Assembly: GCA_022113835.1 (NCBI GenBank)
Contig: JAILWY010000011.1
Coordinates: forward strand, 1,550,001-1,614,000
Reading direction: 5' to 3'
DNA from: Atopsyche davidsoni
Taxonomy: Eukaryota; Arthropoda; Insecta; Trichoptera; Hydrobiosidae
DNA: 64,000 nt
Part shown: positions 10,691 to 21,805 of the stretch, piece by piece
How the letters are laid out: every line of letters begins with the position of its first letter
Position numbering within the stretch: the first letter of the stretch is position 1
Notes under the pieces: model-generated
Databases searched by the model: none
What the model was told of the DNA's origin: nothing
Seen by the model: only the letters and a program-made list of their open reading frames with translations
Position numbers and translations under genes: made by a program

Positions 10691-13636
10691 CACAAGAATG
10701 CAAATGCTGGAGACGCATCGTTTGGTGAACAGTTGCATTAGTGCCACTCCCATTCTTACAGAGTGGAATTGATCATATTCGTCTATTTTTATGTCTCTCG
10801 CTAGCAAAATGAGCGATCCGAGTGCGTTAAAATTTTAATTGTTTCGCCCGGTTTAAGACCTTGAGCTTCTCTGTTGGCAAGCAAGCGTGCGAACCACTAA
10901 ACAACAAGACGGTTATACAGATCGCTTCAGCTTGTCTACACACAGCGGAGCTACACTGCCCAGTCCTTTTATGTACGAGTATGCAGAAAAATCTAATAAT
11001 AATCAGTGTTCGGTTGTCGGTTGTCGGTTGTGTCGCCGCTCGTATAGGCAGCATATATCAAATACTATTTTAGCACTATCTCGGTGTTTTTGCTTTGAGC
11101 GACTGTCCCTGATTATTGTCCGCATGATACCTGCCCGTGTCCGTATGCAAATCACCTGGCGTGCGACCCAAGGCGACGGGCTGTGTGTTCTGAATCGTCA
11201 ATGACAAGTAGAAACGAGATCATCCGTGATGAAGGCGAAGATGCCAACAATGCGCACGTGACATTGAAAAGTAAAAGAAGATCGTATTTTCAGACCATTT
11301 GTGCAAAACGCCTGGCTCGGTACAGATATACGTTCAGGGAGACCCATCTTAGGAATAGACACTTGACGAAGATGATGATCCGTTTTTTTTTTTTATATAA
11401 ATCTATCCAACGTGACGCAGAGCTTCCATCCCGCATGGCAGGAGAGAATCAATAAATCATCAGCTAAATATTATAATCATACTTCATCACGGCAAGGCCC
11501 ACCGGAGAAGATACCCAAAGCGAAACTAAAACACAATCATACAAGACGTGACCGCCGCGTTTGTTCCGCGAGGTGACACACAGTTGGCAGCGGAGCGCAA
11601 ATGGGGGGGGGGGGGATTATATTCAAACAGATTGAACGCCTCCACGATTGTTTGATAAAAAAAAAAAGCCTCCAATGCCATCATTACGGCGATCGATATT
11701 GAATTCAAATTATAGTATCCGATGTATAAGGAAATATTTTTGATTGCTTGATTGCGTGATTTCTTATTGCGTGTATTTTTTGGCCGCTCTAATAACGAGA
11801 GCGGGTTTAGTGAATTTTAAAAACTGTAATTTGGTGTATTGCAGCTTTACGTGATGGCTGATTTTGGTGGGTTTATAATAAACGTAGTGTATAATTTTTG
11901 ATTTTTACTATATTGTTAAATATATATGAAAAAAATTACCTGAAAACAGAGACCAGTTATCACTTCTAGCCTGTTTATTTAATTTATTAAAAAATATATT
12001 TGACTTTGATTCAGTCTTATATGATTTAAAACATTGACGATTCGACTACATAAACGATTAGTTTTATTAAGAAATTAGTTTCGAATTCACCGTTAAAATA
12101 CTATACTATATTGTAGAGTAAAAATATTATCAATACGTAAGATCAAGTATTAAAAAAGGGACTTAAATATGACATGAGGTGTGCAAAAATAAAACCATCG
12201 CGTATAAATAAAATGAAAGTCGAAAAAGAAGTCGGGAGTACAGCCTAATTAGTAAAACAGGCCTAGGTTAAAGAGATGGTCACCAACCTCTTCTGAAGAG
12301 GAAGATATATATTTTAGAAAGGTAGGTAAGGACAGTATGGCGTGATCTTGTATCCTTGATAACTAAAAAATAACCGAAGAGACAGAAAAAATCGAATCAA
12401 CTAGCAAAGTGGATCTGATTCCGCAAAATCGAAAAATCAATCGTATGACAGTGGCTTTACGCTGGAGTAAACGTGTTTTAGGAATTAGTAATAGCCACCG
12501 GGGGTATTAGTCAACGTCTGATTAAAGTTCCACCGAGGCAGCTCCAGAGTCAGGTTCCCCGAGCTGATGCAGATACAGGACTGGTCCATCATAAAGTACA
12601 TCTCTCTCTAGAAGTCGAGAGCACTTTCGTATTCCCCTCGATCGAGACAAATTATTGGAGTCGATAGATTAGATCGTGCCTGTTGCGTATCGAATAATGG
12701 TGTGCATACTCGATTATTACTATTAATCGATTTATTCGAATGAATGATTCAACCTGTAAAATGAAGGGTTGAAGTAGGAAATATATAAAATTTCTTTGTA
12801 ATATTAAAATTAAATAATAGAGTGTTTCATTGATTTTTTTTAGTAAAATAAAAGCATATTATACGGTTGATCGATTATATTCACGACTCGATTGTGTCCA
12901 ACACTAGTGCCGGGTGGTTACGAGCAGATTAGTCCCTGTTTCCGATCCAGCGCCCGGGGCCCAGATATGATCACGTCCGATGCGGTCCTGGATTGACAAT
13001 ATTTATGTACTGAGCTACGGAGAACGATCGAGACATTATTACGTAGATTGACAGGGCCGCAGCTAGGCGACACGATTTATATCAAAGTAACTATTTAATC
13101 AAATCTAATACGAAATCGAAACTGCGAATAATGTACAGTAGATTATATAAAATAAAGAGTATATAAAATAATTCACGATTCATACATTACAAAGCAAATC
13201 GCTTTGAAGTCATTTACTAAATCGGGTAATCCAAGGTTTAAAAACATACATCCGCATTTATTTATTAAGATTTTACAAACTTTACGCCTACATATTTCTC
13301 TGAATAACATCGGTTGTTCACAATTACAATTTAAAAAGAATTCGAGTAAAGTTCAGTGCATATTTTGTAGTTTTGTAAATCAGCAGGCGCACAAGCTGCA
13401 AAGCCTTAAAAAAAAACCTGACATTGACGTTTTTGATCCTCGGTTTGCGTAGACATGGTTTAAACAAAAGATTCGGCGTAACGCGTCTTTGTAGTGAGAC
13501 GGCAAACACACGTTGAAAAGGTAAACACCATTTAAAGTGTAATATATGGAAAATTCATGATAGCGTCAAGGAGAGCGATAATCAAGACATTAGGTCTCTT
13601 CGATTCGTTTGATGTATAATTGTCGTCGTTTCACAG
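10691..13636. other. Intergenic region, no gene recognised
   Basis: Several 60-105 codon open frames overlap on both strands at 10.83-11.46 kb, but none shows a domain, codon pattern or splice context that I trust. A 13-base G run lies at 11603-11615. A short LINE tail lies at 12268-12312 (separate entry). The rest is AT-rich. Confidence 0.35.
12268..12312 (+). mobile_element. LINE 3' tail fragment
   Basis: AGAGATGGTCACCAACCTC is followed by TCTGAAGAGG, matching the last coding bases and start of the 3' UTR of the RTE-like LINE family found at 25.0, 42.3, 47.7, 54.8, 59.0 and 61.7 kb. Confidence 0.45.
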
Positions 13637-13718
13637 GTACAACTGGTATCTACCCCGGCCCGTGGGATGCGCGGACCTACCTGCGTGAGACGAGGGACGG
13701 TGGACTCACCTGGGGACG
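13637..13718 (+). CDS. Candidate internal exon of an unrecognised gene
   Basis: An 82-bp open segment lies between a splice acceptor (TCGTCGTTTCACAG) and a strong donor (GACG|GTGAGTAT). The only frame open across it reads TTGIYPGPWDARTYLRETRD followed by GGLTWG, giving intron phases 1 and 2. The composition is GC-rich, unlike the flanks. I do not recognise the family. A second possible donor (CAG|GTGAGT) exists on the opposite strand in the same place, so strand assignment rests on the open frame. No partner exon was identified. Confidence 0.35.
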
Positions 13719-14753
13719 GTGAGTATAAAACATCTAATACGCGATGCGAGATAAAGCAGGAAACGGGATTGTGGTTGGAAATTAATCGGAGTTATTAAAA
13801 GCGATGGATGTGCGCAGAGCGCTTGGGGTGACCAAGCGGTCTGCTTTTTCGGAGACGACGACGATTTATAAATAGGGCTATGGTGTTCACGACACAATCG
13901 TATAGCTTATAGTCTTCATTGAACACATGTTTGTCTTACTAATACAAGCCTTCCAATTTTCGATTTTTCCTTGGACAATCAGCTGCAAAAGGTTGCATTT
14001 AATATTTCGAAAAGTATGGCCAAAATAAAATAAATACGCTTTTCTACGATCATCAGACATAATTGCAATGAAAGTACGACAATTCGCTTTTGACTATAAT
14101 CTACTTTGTCAAATCTAATTCAATAATATTTCATATTATAAGCATCACGTTACGGTAAGTGACAAATATAAAAACATCATCTGACTATTTTTACTATATT
14201 AGTTTGGAAATAAAAAAATAATAATTAAATGTGGTCACTCTAAATATACAACGTATATGCTTTTGATAAAATTGGTTTTTATTCGATCAATTAGAAAGAG
14301 GAAGAAGAATTTATTTACAACAGTATTTACATGATCTTCCAATAAACATACTCGTAGCGGCGCCCACGTACAGCGCGGCCCCAAACTCAAGGCACCTCTT
14401 ATCGGCCGCTTGTCGGGAACTAATGAACCGACTGCTACGAAATTGAAAGTTAGAAGCTGGTGAGAAGCAGGATCGTAAAACTCTATTGCCCCTCGGGGGC
14501 TTGAAATTCAAAGTATAATGATAAAATATACAAACATAGTAGATAACTATAACATAAATCCGTAGCTTTTTTTATTAAATAATTCCTATACGGCAATTAA
14601 AAATAATTAGGTTATATGTCGTAAGGCAAATACTAAATATATATGTATATTGTACTATATTTTCTATCGCATGTGCTTTGCTACCATTCTGTGCCCTGAG
14701 CATGTGTGAAGATTGGTAATGGAGTAGTGGACTTAGAAAGGCTGAAAAATATA

Positions 14754-16026
14754 CCAGGTGTACTCCTAATTAATTTCCGGTTTTTTTCGATAGATGGTGT
14801 TCTGTATTTTGCTTTGCTGTTGGTAGCACTTATATGTCATTTTGTTAAGTAGTTATTGAGTGTCTAGACGGCGTTGACGTTTTCCTAAAAAATTCTTTTA
14901 GAAGGTTTTTATTGCGTGTCAAAGATGTCTGCATTCGTACCGAATTTTGAACATATGCGCCATGCATTGCTTTTCATGTTTAATCAAGGGAAAAAAATGT
15001 CCGAGAGCCACCGAAGTTTATGGCAATCATGCTTTAACACTTCGAACATGTGAAACGTGGTTTCGACAATTCAGAAATGGAGATTTCGACCTGAACGACG
15101 TCGCATGCTCCGGAAAGCGAAAATCGTTTGATGACGTCGAATTGCAAGCGTTATTGGATGAAGACGATACGCAAACGCAACGACAGCTTGCAGAAGCGCT
15201 GGGAGTTCAACAGCAAGCAATCTCCAAACGTCTGCGAGCCATGGGGAAAATTCAGAAGTGCGGAAAGTGGGTGTCGCATGAACTGACCGAGAGACAAAAA
15301 AAAAATCGAAAAGTGACATGTGAAATGCTGCTTCAACGATACAAAAGAAAGTCTTTTTTGCATCGTATTGTTACTGGCGATGAAAAATGGATTTTTTAGA
15401 GAACCCTAACCGCAAAAAATCGTGGGTGAGTCCAGGTGAAGCATCGACATCGACGGCACGGCCAAATCGTTTCAGTCGGAAGGCCATGCTGTGTGTGTGG
15501 TGGGACCACACCGGTGTTATCTACTTTGAACTGCTGAAACCTGGTGAAACTGCGAACGCCGTTCGCTACGAACAACAAATCAAAGATTTGAGCCGAGCAA
15601 TTGCGGAAAACCGACCAGAATATAAAGAAAGACAGAAGCAGGTGATTTTGCTCCATGACAATGCACCATCGCATAAGTCGAAACACGTTCGCGACACGCT
15701 GGAACAACTCCAGTGGGAAATGCTTGATCATGCGGCTTACTCACCAGACTTGGCTCCATCGGACTACTACCTCTTTGCTTCGCTGGGCCACGCACTTTCT
15801 GAGCAGCGCTTCGATTCTTATGAAAATTTTCGAAATTGGCTCACCGAGTGGTTCACCACCAAAGACAGTCAATTCTATTGGCGTGGTATCCACAAATTAC
15901 CGGAAAGGTGGGAAAAATATATAGAAAACGATGGAAAATATTTTGAATAAAATATCTTTAACACTTCTCTTGCAATATTGTGTTTTATTTACAAAAAAAC
16001 CGGAAATTAATTACAAGTACACCTGG
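14754..16026 (+). mobile_element. Full-length mariner element, mauritiana-like
   Basis: A 1273-bp element with terminal inverted repeats of at least 34 bp carrying two mismatches: both ends read CCAGGTGTACT, then TAATTAATTTCCGG and a T run. TA dinucleotides flank it at 14752-14753 and 16027-16028. Total length and one long transposase frame are normal for mariner. The CCAGGTGTAC terminus is shared with Mos1, which points to the mauritiana subfamily. The nearly intact repeats suggest fairly recent activity. Confidence 0.95.
14925..15950 (+). pseudogene. Mariner transposase with two frameshifts
   Basis: The ATG at 14925 opens a frame beginning MSAFVPNFEHMRHALLF, the usual mariner start. The frame is lost near 15005-15020 (one extra base or two missing) and restored near 15395, where one T is missing from a T run after GDEKW. 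Net length is 1026 bp, the normal 341-342 codons. The helix-turn-helix part (QQAISKRLRAMGKIQK), the first catalytic Asp (TGDEKW), the second (LLHDNAPSH) and the third (YSPDLAPSDYY) are all present. Exactly 34 residues separate the last two Asp residues (D34D). The protein cannot be made from this copy, but little else is damaged. Confidence 0.93.
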
Positions 16027-16189
16027 TATACTTGTAGTATATTATAGAAGTGGGAAGGGGACTCATGTTGTTGTTTCTGCATCCTGCTGTAGAAGGAGTA
16101 TCAGATCTAAATGCCAAAATTTAGTAAAGAAAGGATTGTATAGTTATACTATTCAATACAAAATAGAAGACCCCGTGGATCGACTACAC

Positions 16190-16606
16190 CGTAGGTTCCC
16201 AAAGTGGTCAATATCGACCCCCAGGGGTCGATTCTGCCCTGCAAGGGGTCGACGACAGCAAAAAAATAAATTGGGGTCCACGAACTGTAAATGGGGGTAT
16301 ACGAGAGTGCATCCCATTGGCCATGTTAGCCACGTTGAGTTAACACAACTGAACGACTATTTTTAATGTACAGCGTCACTATTTCGGCGCGTTGTTTCAA
16401 TGTGGAGCATGGTTTAAATTTTATTAATATTTCAAAACATGCTTACTTAAGTCAATCGGTTTATAAATGTCAAAGACATTCAATGTTTACATACCGATAT
16501 AAAATATGGCGCACCCTGTATATCAGATGTCAAAAATATGTTTGAAGTTGATGAATTTTATAAAAATTCAATATAAGCAAGGGACAAAATAGTTTGGGAG
16601 CCAATG
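16190..16606 (-). mobile_element. Chimeric hAT (family A) carrying a mariner-type 5' end
   Basis: The hAT ends CGTAGGTTCCCAAAG and (inverted) CATTGGCTCCCAAAC enclose 417 bp. The flanks GACTACAC (16182-16189) and CACTACAC (16607-16614) match at seven of eight positions. Inside, reading on the minus strand, the sequence ATACAGGGTGCGCCATATTTT is followed by a leader and by the first codons of a mariner-like transposase, the same block as in 25308-25774 in the opposite orientation. Confidence 0.82.
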
Positions 16607-16690
16607 CACTACACTATTCTCCCTAAGAAAACCATGAATAGACTTGTTCAGCGAGACTGACTCCTCTGAGGAAAACTACCAAAAGAAGAT

Positions 16691-18854
16691 ATATTATACA
16701 TCGTGTTTCGATCATACACACCGCAAGTTAACAGAGTCAATGTTGCATTCATTGTACAAGTATACTTAATAATAAAAAAAAATTGGTAATCCAACGTCAA
16801 CGACCGCCGCGGCCGGGACAAATTGGGATGTTGTTTTCAGTTCTGTCTGTCCGTTTTTTCCCCGCGACTTTGTTATTGATCCCCAATCGGCCGGCCGCCC
16901 ACATTTGCGGCGAGAAATATTGCATCCATGCTGTTGTAAGCCATTTGTTAAGGAGTCGATATCGATTTGATTTTTTTGCGTTAATCCTTAATAGGTTTTG
17001 CTCAAAAAACGCGGCGGATTCAGTATTTCGACATGGTTTTAATTTTAACTCGTGTACGCGCACACATCGCCGACAATAATTTATGCGTACTTACATACTT
17101 AATACCCACTTACCCCGAAAACTCATATCTAATGAAGAACGAAGTCACACTCACCTGAAACAATAAAAAAAAACATATATTAAAAATAAAAAAAAACAAA
17201 AATAATGCCCTATATATTTATCACTCTGTATGGATGTATAAGTAAATTCAAAGCATAAGCAAAGTAGTTAAATTAATTAAATATAATATATTGGTACCGA
17301 AACAAGTACCTGCACGTAATCTATGATCTATGAGTCGGTGGATCCGTGGATCACGAGGAATATCTACTTATTGTAATATCTGTGATATAATTACATCTGT
17401 TTGGCCCGAAGGCAAAACAATATCTCACTGTTCCTCGACTGTAGAAATGATATATCTGCACTTACGACTAACGGTAAATTAAACTTTTATAGTCGGTATT
17501 TCGTGTGATTTTTTTTTTAATATTAAGGATGCGGCCTACAAAACAAGTGTTGGAGTCTGCGATCGGGGTTACTAATTTGTTAATTCAAAAAAAAAAAAAA
17601 AAAACATCCGGCTTGAAGGACCAATATCAATTTATCTGAGATCAGCCTTAACTACTTCTGTTCGTTCTATCGATGTGTGAAATATCAAAAATATTTTATA
17701 TCCTACTCGAAGGACCAATATTATTAACCAACGATTCGTAAAAATATGTTATCAACCATTATCAAACCATTTTTAGATTTTACGTGTAATTATGTGTAAA
17801 AACCAGTTAACATTTAAATTCAGCTCCAAGGGTCAATGTAAGCCCCCGATTGGGGTTTTACTTGAAATATTATATTTTTTTACAACTCTTCATCCAACTC
17901 GACTGAGTTTTTACATATTTATGTGACTGGAGTACGAATTTCAACAAAATCGCTCGAAAAACCAATATTAGTCCCCATATTTCGTGTTGCTGGTGTTTAA
18001 ATACCAGAAAAACCTTTAAATCCGGCACGAAGTACCAATATTGACCCGCGATTTAAATTGTGATCGTATGAGTCAGATTCTGCATTTTATACCCGTTTTA
18101 TATTTTATAACAGTCGCCTAGCAAGCGTGCTAGCCACTGAACCACAACAGGCTAGCTGCTCGAGAAATGAAACGCAACATTTCAACCGATCTCCGATTCT
18201 CCCCATTATAGAAATTGAATAATAGATTAAAATCAAAACTCAACAAGGCGATTACACAAGTAAGAATTCCAATCGCATAAGTTATAACATTGCAAAGCGA
18301 TACGATCTGAAAAATTCCGATGGGTGGGCGGGCGCGCGGACAAAGAACCGAATGGTTAAAAAAAAAGTTGTAAAAACCCAATCGGGCAGCATATCAATAC
18401 ACGGTAGCGGTTTTAGTAAACACGGAACTTCTGATTCCACACAGGTGGGCCTGTGCCGAATACATGAATGAATAAAAGTCAGCACAAAATAGAGGCGGAG
18501 TCGCTGAGATCGCGTGCATTTATTGCACATCAATATGCAGTCTCTGACGCGTCGCTTGCACGGCGGCGCGACGAGTGGGTTGCGATATTGTTTATGCGTT
18601 TAAAAAGTGAATTCCAAGTGTATTTTTTTAAACGAGGCGTAAAAAAAACTAGAAACGTGTCCGTTTTCAAATTGTTAAAATATGATTGGTATAATGCGGG
18701 GGATAATTAAACTACAGTCGTTTAAATGTTAGAGCTTAATTAAAATCGTGGTTTAAATTTAATAAAAAAAAAAAAACAAAATTTTATGTGTGTATGGAAA
18801 ATCACTAAAAATGAATTAATTTTTATTAATAATTTAACCGAGACAGTAATCAAT
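16691..18854. other. Intergenic region, no gene recognised
   Basis: AT-rich with A/T homopolymers. GC-richer bits at about 16790-16920 and 18300-18580 hold overlapping short frames on both strands without recognisable domains. The phrase GAAGGACCAATAT recurs near 17620, 17710 and 18030, a weak hint of a diverged repeat of roughly 100-300 bp period. A tRNA-like text (GCAAGCGTGCTAGCCACTGAA) at 18123-18143 resembles a minus-strand SINE A box. Confidence 0.35.
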
Positions 18855-19065
18855 ATTTATGACAGAGAATACTTGGTGGAATTCCATTTTAATATTTTAA
18901 ATAAAATACTTGAGTGATTTTCGGTTTCGCCAGCCATAACGATAATGCCAACTTAAAAATCCTCACTCAGTTTGATAATGCCAACGTTATAGGTTGGCCA
19001 AACCGATCACCAATAAAAACACGTGTTAAAATCCTTCAAGTATTTTATTTAATTTTTTTTAACTG
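18855..19065. mobile_element. Palindromic MITE family M2, copy 1
   Basis: Left arm: GACAGAGAATACTTGGTGGA, ATTTTAAATAAAATACTTGA, GTTTCGCCAGCC. Right arm (inverted): CCTTCAAGTATTTTATTTAA with GGCCAAACCGATCACCAATA. Five related copies or half-copies occur in the window (18.86, 23.40, 30.20, 48.34 and 52.95 kb). Non-coding and foldback-like. Confidence 0.65.
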
Positions 19066-19345
19066 GAACAGTTTAACACGAGTTCGTTGCATTTATTCAA
19101 TGGTTCCAAAAATCGTAATTTCTGTAATAGGCATGACGACAGTATCAAAGAATCAAAGAAATAATTATTTTAAGGGAAAATACATATTAAAAGGATTCAA
19201 AAAACTGATTTAGTTTTATTTAAAAATCTAAGATTAATAAGATTTTCAACAAATTAAAAGGTTAAAATACTGCAATCGGCCATTTTGACTGAAACACCAA
19301 TCACAGCGCATGACGTCATACCACCGTAAGCAACTCTATGGTATT

Positions 19346-19556
19346 CAAACTTCACTGTGTTTTGTTGTGACCTCCGTATTGCTTGCGAATTTGGATTGAT
19401 TTTTTAATAATCTCAAGTGTGCTAATCTTGCAAACAAACTTCGCTGTGTTTTGTTGTGACCGTATACGCATTTGGATTGCTTTTTTAAAAGTCTAAAGTG
19501 TGTTAATCTTGCAAACAAACTTCGCTGTTTTATTGTGACCGTATTATTTACTCTCT
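19346..19556. repeat. Tandem repeat upstream of the nuclease gene (2.5 units)
   Basis: Units start at 19346, 19435 and 19516 (third partial). Each has CAAACTTC(A/G)CTGTGTTTTG, TTGTGACC, CATTTGGATTG or similar, and TGTTAATCTTGCAAAC. The last unit runs to within 5 bp of the start codon, so the repeat forms the 5' leader or core promoter of the nuclease gene. It could carry repeated regulator sites. Confidence 0.8.
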
Positions 19557-19560
19557 AACA

Positions 19561-21086
19561 ATGGAATCAGGCTTTGTTAAAGCAAACAGCTCAAATTTGC
19601 CCAGGATTGATTCATCGATGGTGAGAGATTTCTTTATAACTGATAAAGAATTTTGCTCACCCGAGTTCCGAAACGTCAAAATTTCCTTGTAAGTACATTT
19701 TGTTTATATTTATCTTTAGCACTAGATACAATCAACTTAGTAAAAATTAAACTCGTTTGAACTCATAGGAGTTTATTTTAATTAAATTACTCTCTACTCA
19801 ACTAAATTATTAGTCTAGTCCGAACTAGCCTTTACGAAGCACTTCACTTATTTGGTAGACACCTAATATCTGATAATCACCAAGGCAGTGTGTATATATT
19901 TATTATAATTAATTTCATTTCTTTCAGGTCTTCAAGACCATCATATGGGGATGATGCAATCAGTTACGTAGAACTAAAACGGGAAGGAAACATCTGTGTA
20001 GTAAAATGCAAGATTTGCCCAGAGCATAAAGTCCATGCAAAATTATATGCTGTAACATTGATGGTTGATGAATATGAAGAAAGGGTAATATCAATCCAAT
20101 GCCATGATTGTGTTGCTGCCCAGGGCGGATGTAAGCATGCCGCAGCGCTGCTTACGTGGGTCCATAGACGAAGCGAAGAACCTTCTTGCACTGAAGTTCT
20201 ATGTTACTGGCAGAAATCGAAGTTATCAAGAGTTGGCACTACCTTGAAATTCAAATCTGCAAAAGATGTATCTAATGGTAGCCCTATACTGCCTTCTAAC
20301 TCTGCAGGTCTTGAAATTTTTTTAGAAGAAGTAAAAACAAGGAATTTAAACAACTGCGAGCTATTAGTGTATCATCATGATTGTAATAGTGATAAACTAC
20401 GTAGTGTCTCAATGCACCAACTTGTGCTTACATATAAAGAAGAGTGCTGTGACTTATTTTTAAGTAAAGTGAGTTTGACAGTAGGACTTATCAAAAATAT
20501 TGAAAATTTAACCAGGGACCAGTTCAACAATAACCTTTGGTATGAACTGAGGTACGGCAGGGTAACAGCTTCTAGAGCTTACGAAGTGAGTCGGTGCCAG
20601 ACCGCTGATGGGACTCTGATTTCTACTATCATGGGGGGGAAGATACCAGACACACCAGCAATGAAACGAGGAAGATTTTTAGAAAATAAAGTAAAACAAG
20701 TAATTAGCAAGAAACTAGGGAAAAAAATCACGAGTGCTGGACTTTTCATATCGCAAAAACATCCAATATTAGCAGGTTCCCCTGATGGAATATGTGGAGA
20801 TAGTATTGTGGAGATAAAATGTCCCATGAGCGACAAAACATATCTCCAGTATATAAAAGATGGAAAACCCACCAAGAAATGCTTTGCCCAGATACAAATG
20901 CAAATGTATCTTAGTGGTCTTAAAAATTGTTACTTTTGCGTTGCAGACCCAAATTTTTCCACTAGTCAAGATGTTGAAATTTTATTTATATCTTATAATG
21001 ATCAATATATGTCAGGCTTTCTTGAAAGTATAATAATGTTTTGGAAATCCCATGTTTACCCGTTATTATATAAAAGTATAAAATAG
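19561..21086 (+). CDS. SWIM zinc-finger / YqaJ-type exonuclease protein
   Basis: Two exons are inferred: 19561-19688 and 19928-21086, joined in frame across a GTAAGT...TTTCTTTCAG intron of 239 bp, giving 428 aa. The ATG follows CTCTAACA, and an earlier in-frame ATG inside the intron at 19890 is not needed. A SWIM-like zinc site is C101, C104, C111, H113 (QCHDC...GGCKHAAALL), with the HRRSEEPSCTEV and CYWQKSKLSRVGTTLKF blocks after it. The C-terminal half is a PD-(D/E)XK nuclease of the YqaJ/lambda-exonuclease type: RYGRVTASRA, RGRFLE (E295), GSPDG (D329), VEIKCP (E338, K340), QIQMQMYLSG (Q364). The expected acidic and lysine residues are all present, so an active Mg-dependent DNA nuclease is plausible. 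Such genes are multicopy in several invertebrates, suggesting a selfish or transposon-borne origin; cellular role unknown. The stop is 29 bp from the stop of the convergent THAP gene. Confidence 0.88.
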
Positions 21087-21115
21087 AAATTAAAAAGGCA
21101 AAAATTTCATGTGTT

Positions 21116-21412
21116 TTATTTAATAAGAGAATCTTGTATATTAACCAAACCACAAGCTTTAGTTATCACATCATCAATAACTTTAACCAAACTTAAGTTA
21201 AGACAGTCATGTGATTTTAACATTTTGTCGTCTTCACAGAAATAAATTGATGAATTCGTGACTACGTTTTTCGTGTTTCGCCGTGCGAGCTTAAACCACT
21301 TATATCTTATAATTTTCTTATTTGGAACATATATAAACAGCTTGTTGGGTGTTACTATCGAAGTGTTCGTACACTGAGGTACTGCACACCACTTATAGAA
21401 TTTGGAATTCAT
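21116..21412 (-). CDS. Short THAP-like DNA-binding protein, zinc His lost
   Basis: A 98-aa open frame begins MNSKFYKWCAVPQCTNTS, which fits the N-terminus of a THAP domain (C-x4-C), followed by TPNKLFIYVPNKK, a basic KWFKLARR segment and IYFCEDDK. In the family the last cysteine is followed by two residues, then His-Phe (CEDHF). Here the sequence goes CED-DK, as if the two codons for His-Phe were deleted in frame. The zinc site is therefore incomplete and DNA binding is doubtful. The protein stops soon after the domain, without an AVPTIF-type end. It converges on the nuclease gene and may be its partner, or a decayed remnant. Confidence 0.7.
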   Translation of the reverse strand: MNSKFYKWCAVPQCTNTSIVTPNKLFIYVPNKKIIRYKWFKLARRNTKNVVTNSSIYFCEDDKMLKSHDCLNLSLVKVIDDVITKACGLVNIQDSLIK

Positions 21413-21496
21413 TTATACGAATTTCGTTTACTGTCTTCAATGCAAACACAATGACATGTCAGTTAACAATGATAGTCGACAGGTGGTGTGACGTCA

Positions 21497-21805
21497 GAGC
21501 GGACGCGATGACACTAGCGAGCGTTTTCGCGCACTTTTGAAAAAATATTATAAAAATGGCTTTAAACTTCGTTAAACTCGAGTTTTTTAACGAAATAAAG
21601 TTTTTTTCGTAAATAGTAAACGTGTACCCCCATTATGGAAGAGGATTTGAAAATCTTTCGTCATGCCTATTATTACGAATACTCATACGCCCATAAAAAA
21701 TAAACTATATAAATATATTAAAATTAAGTAGGCATAATATTTTTATTGAGGGGCGTAGAAAGTTTGTAATATTTTCAGAACCCTACGAAGTGAGCATATT
21801 TATTT
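21497..21805. other. Right flank of the nuclease/THAP module
   Basis: GC-rich for about 45 bp after the inverted repeat (GCGAGCGTTTTCGCGC at about 21518-21533), then AT-rich with no open frame. A transposon end may be hidden here but I could not define it. Confidence 0.35.

Larger units (their letters stand above)
14675..16690 (+). repeat. Dispersed repeat R1, copy B, split twice
   Basis: R1 landmarks occur at 14675-14753, 16029-16189 and 16615-16690: GTGCCCTGAGC, AGTAGTGGACTTAGAAA, GTATCAGATCTAAA, ACCATGAA and CTCCTCTGAGGA. A mariner element lies in the first gap and a hAT element in the second, so R1 was there first. Confidence 0.8.
19311..21496. mobile_element. Putative mobile module: SWIM-YqaJ nuclease and THAP gene between inverted repeats
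   Basis: TGACGTCATACCACC (19311-19325) and its inverted counterpart GGTGGTGTGACGTCA (21482-21496) differ at one of 15 positions. They enclose two convergent genes that fill nearly all of the 2.2-kb interval. TGACGTCA is also a CRE-type promoter motif, so the repeats could be paired promoters rather than transposon ends. The outer boundaries and a target duplication were not found, and no DDE transposase is seen. The mobile interpretation is an inference from the compact layout and the protein types. Confidence 0.45.
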
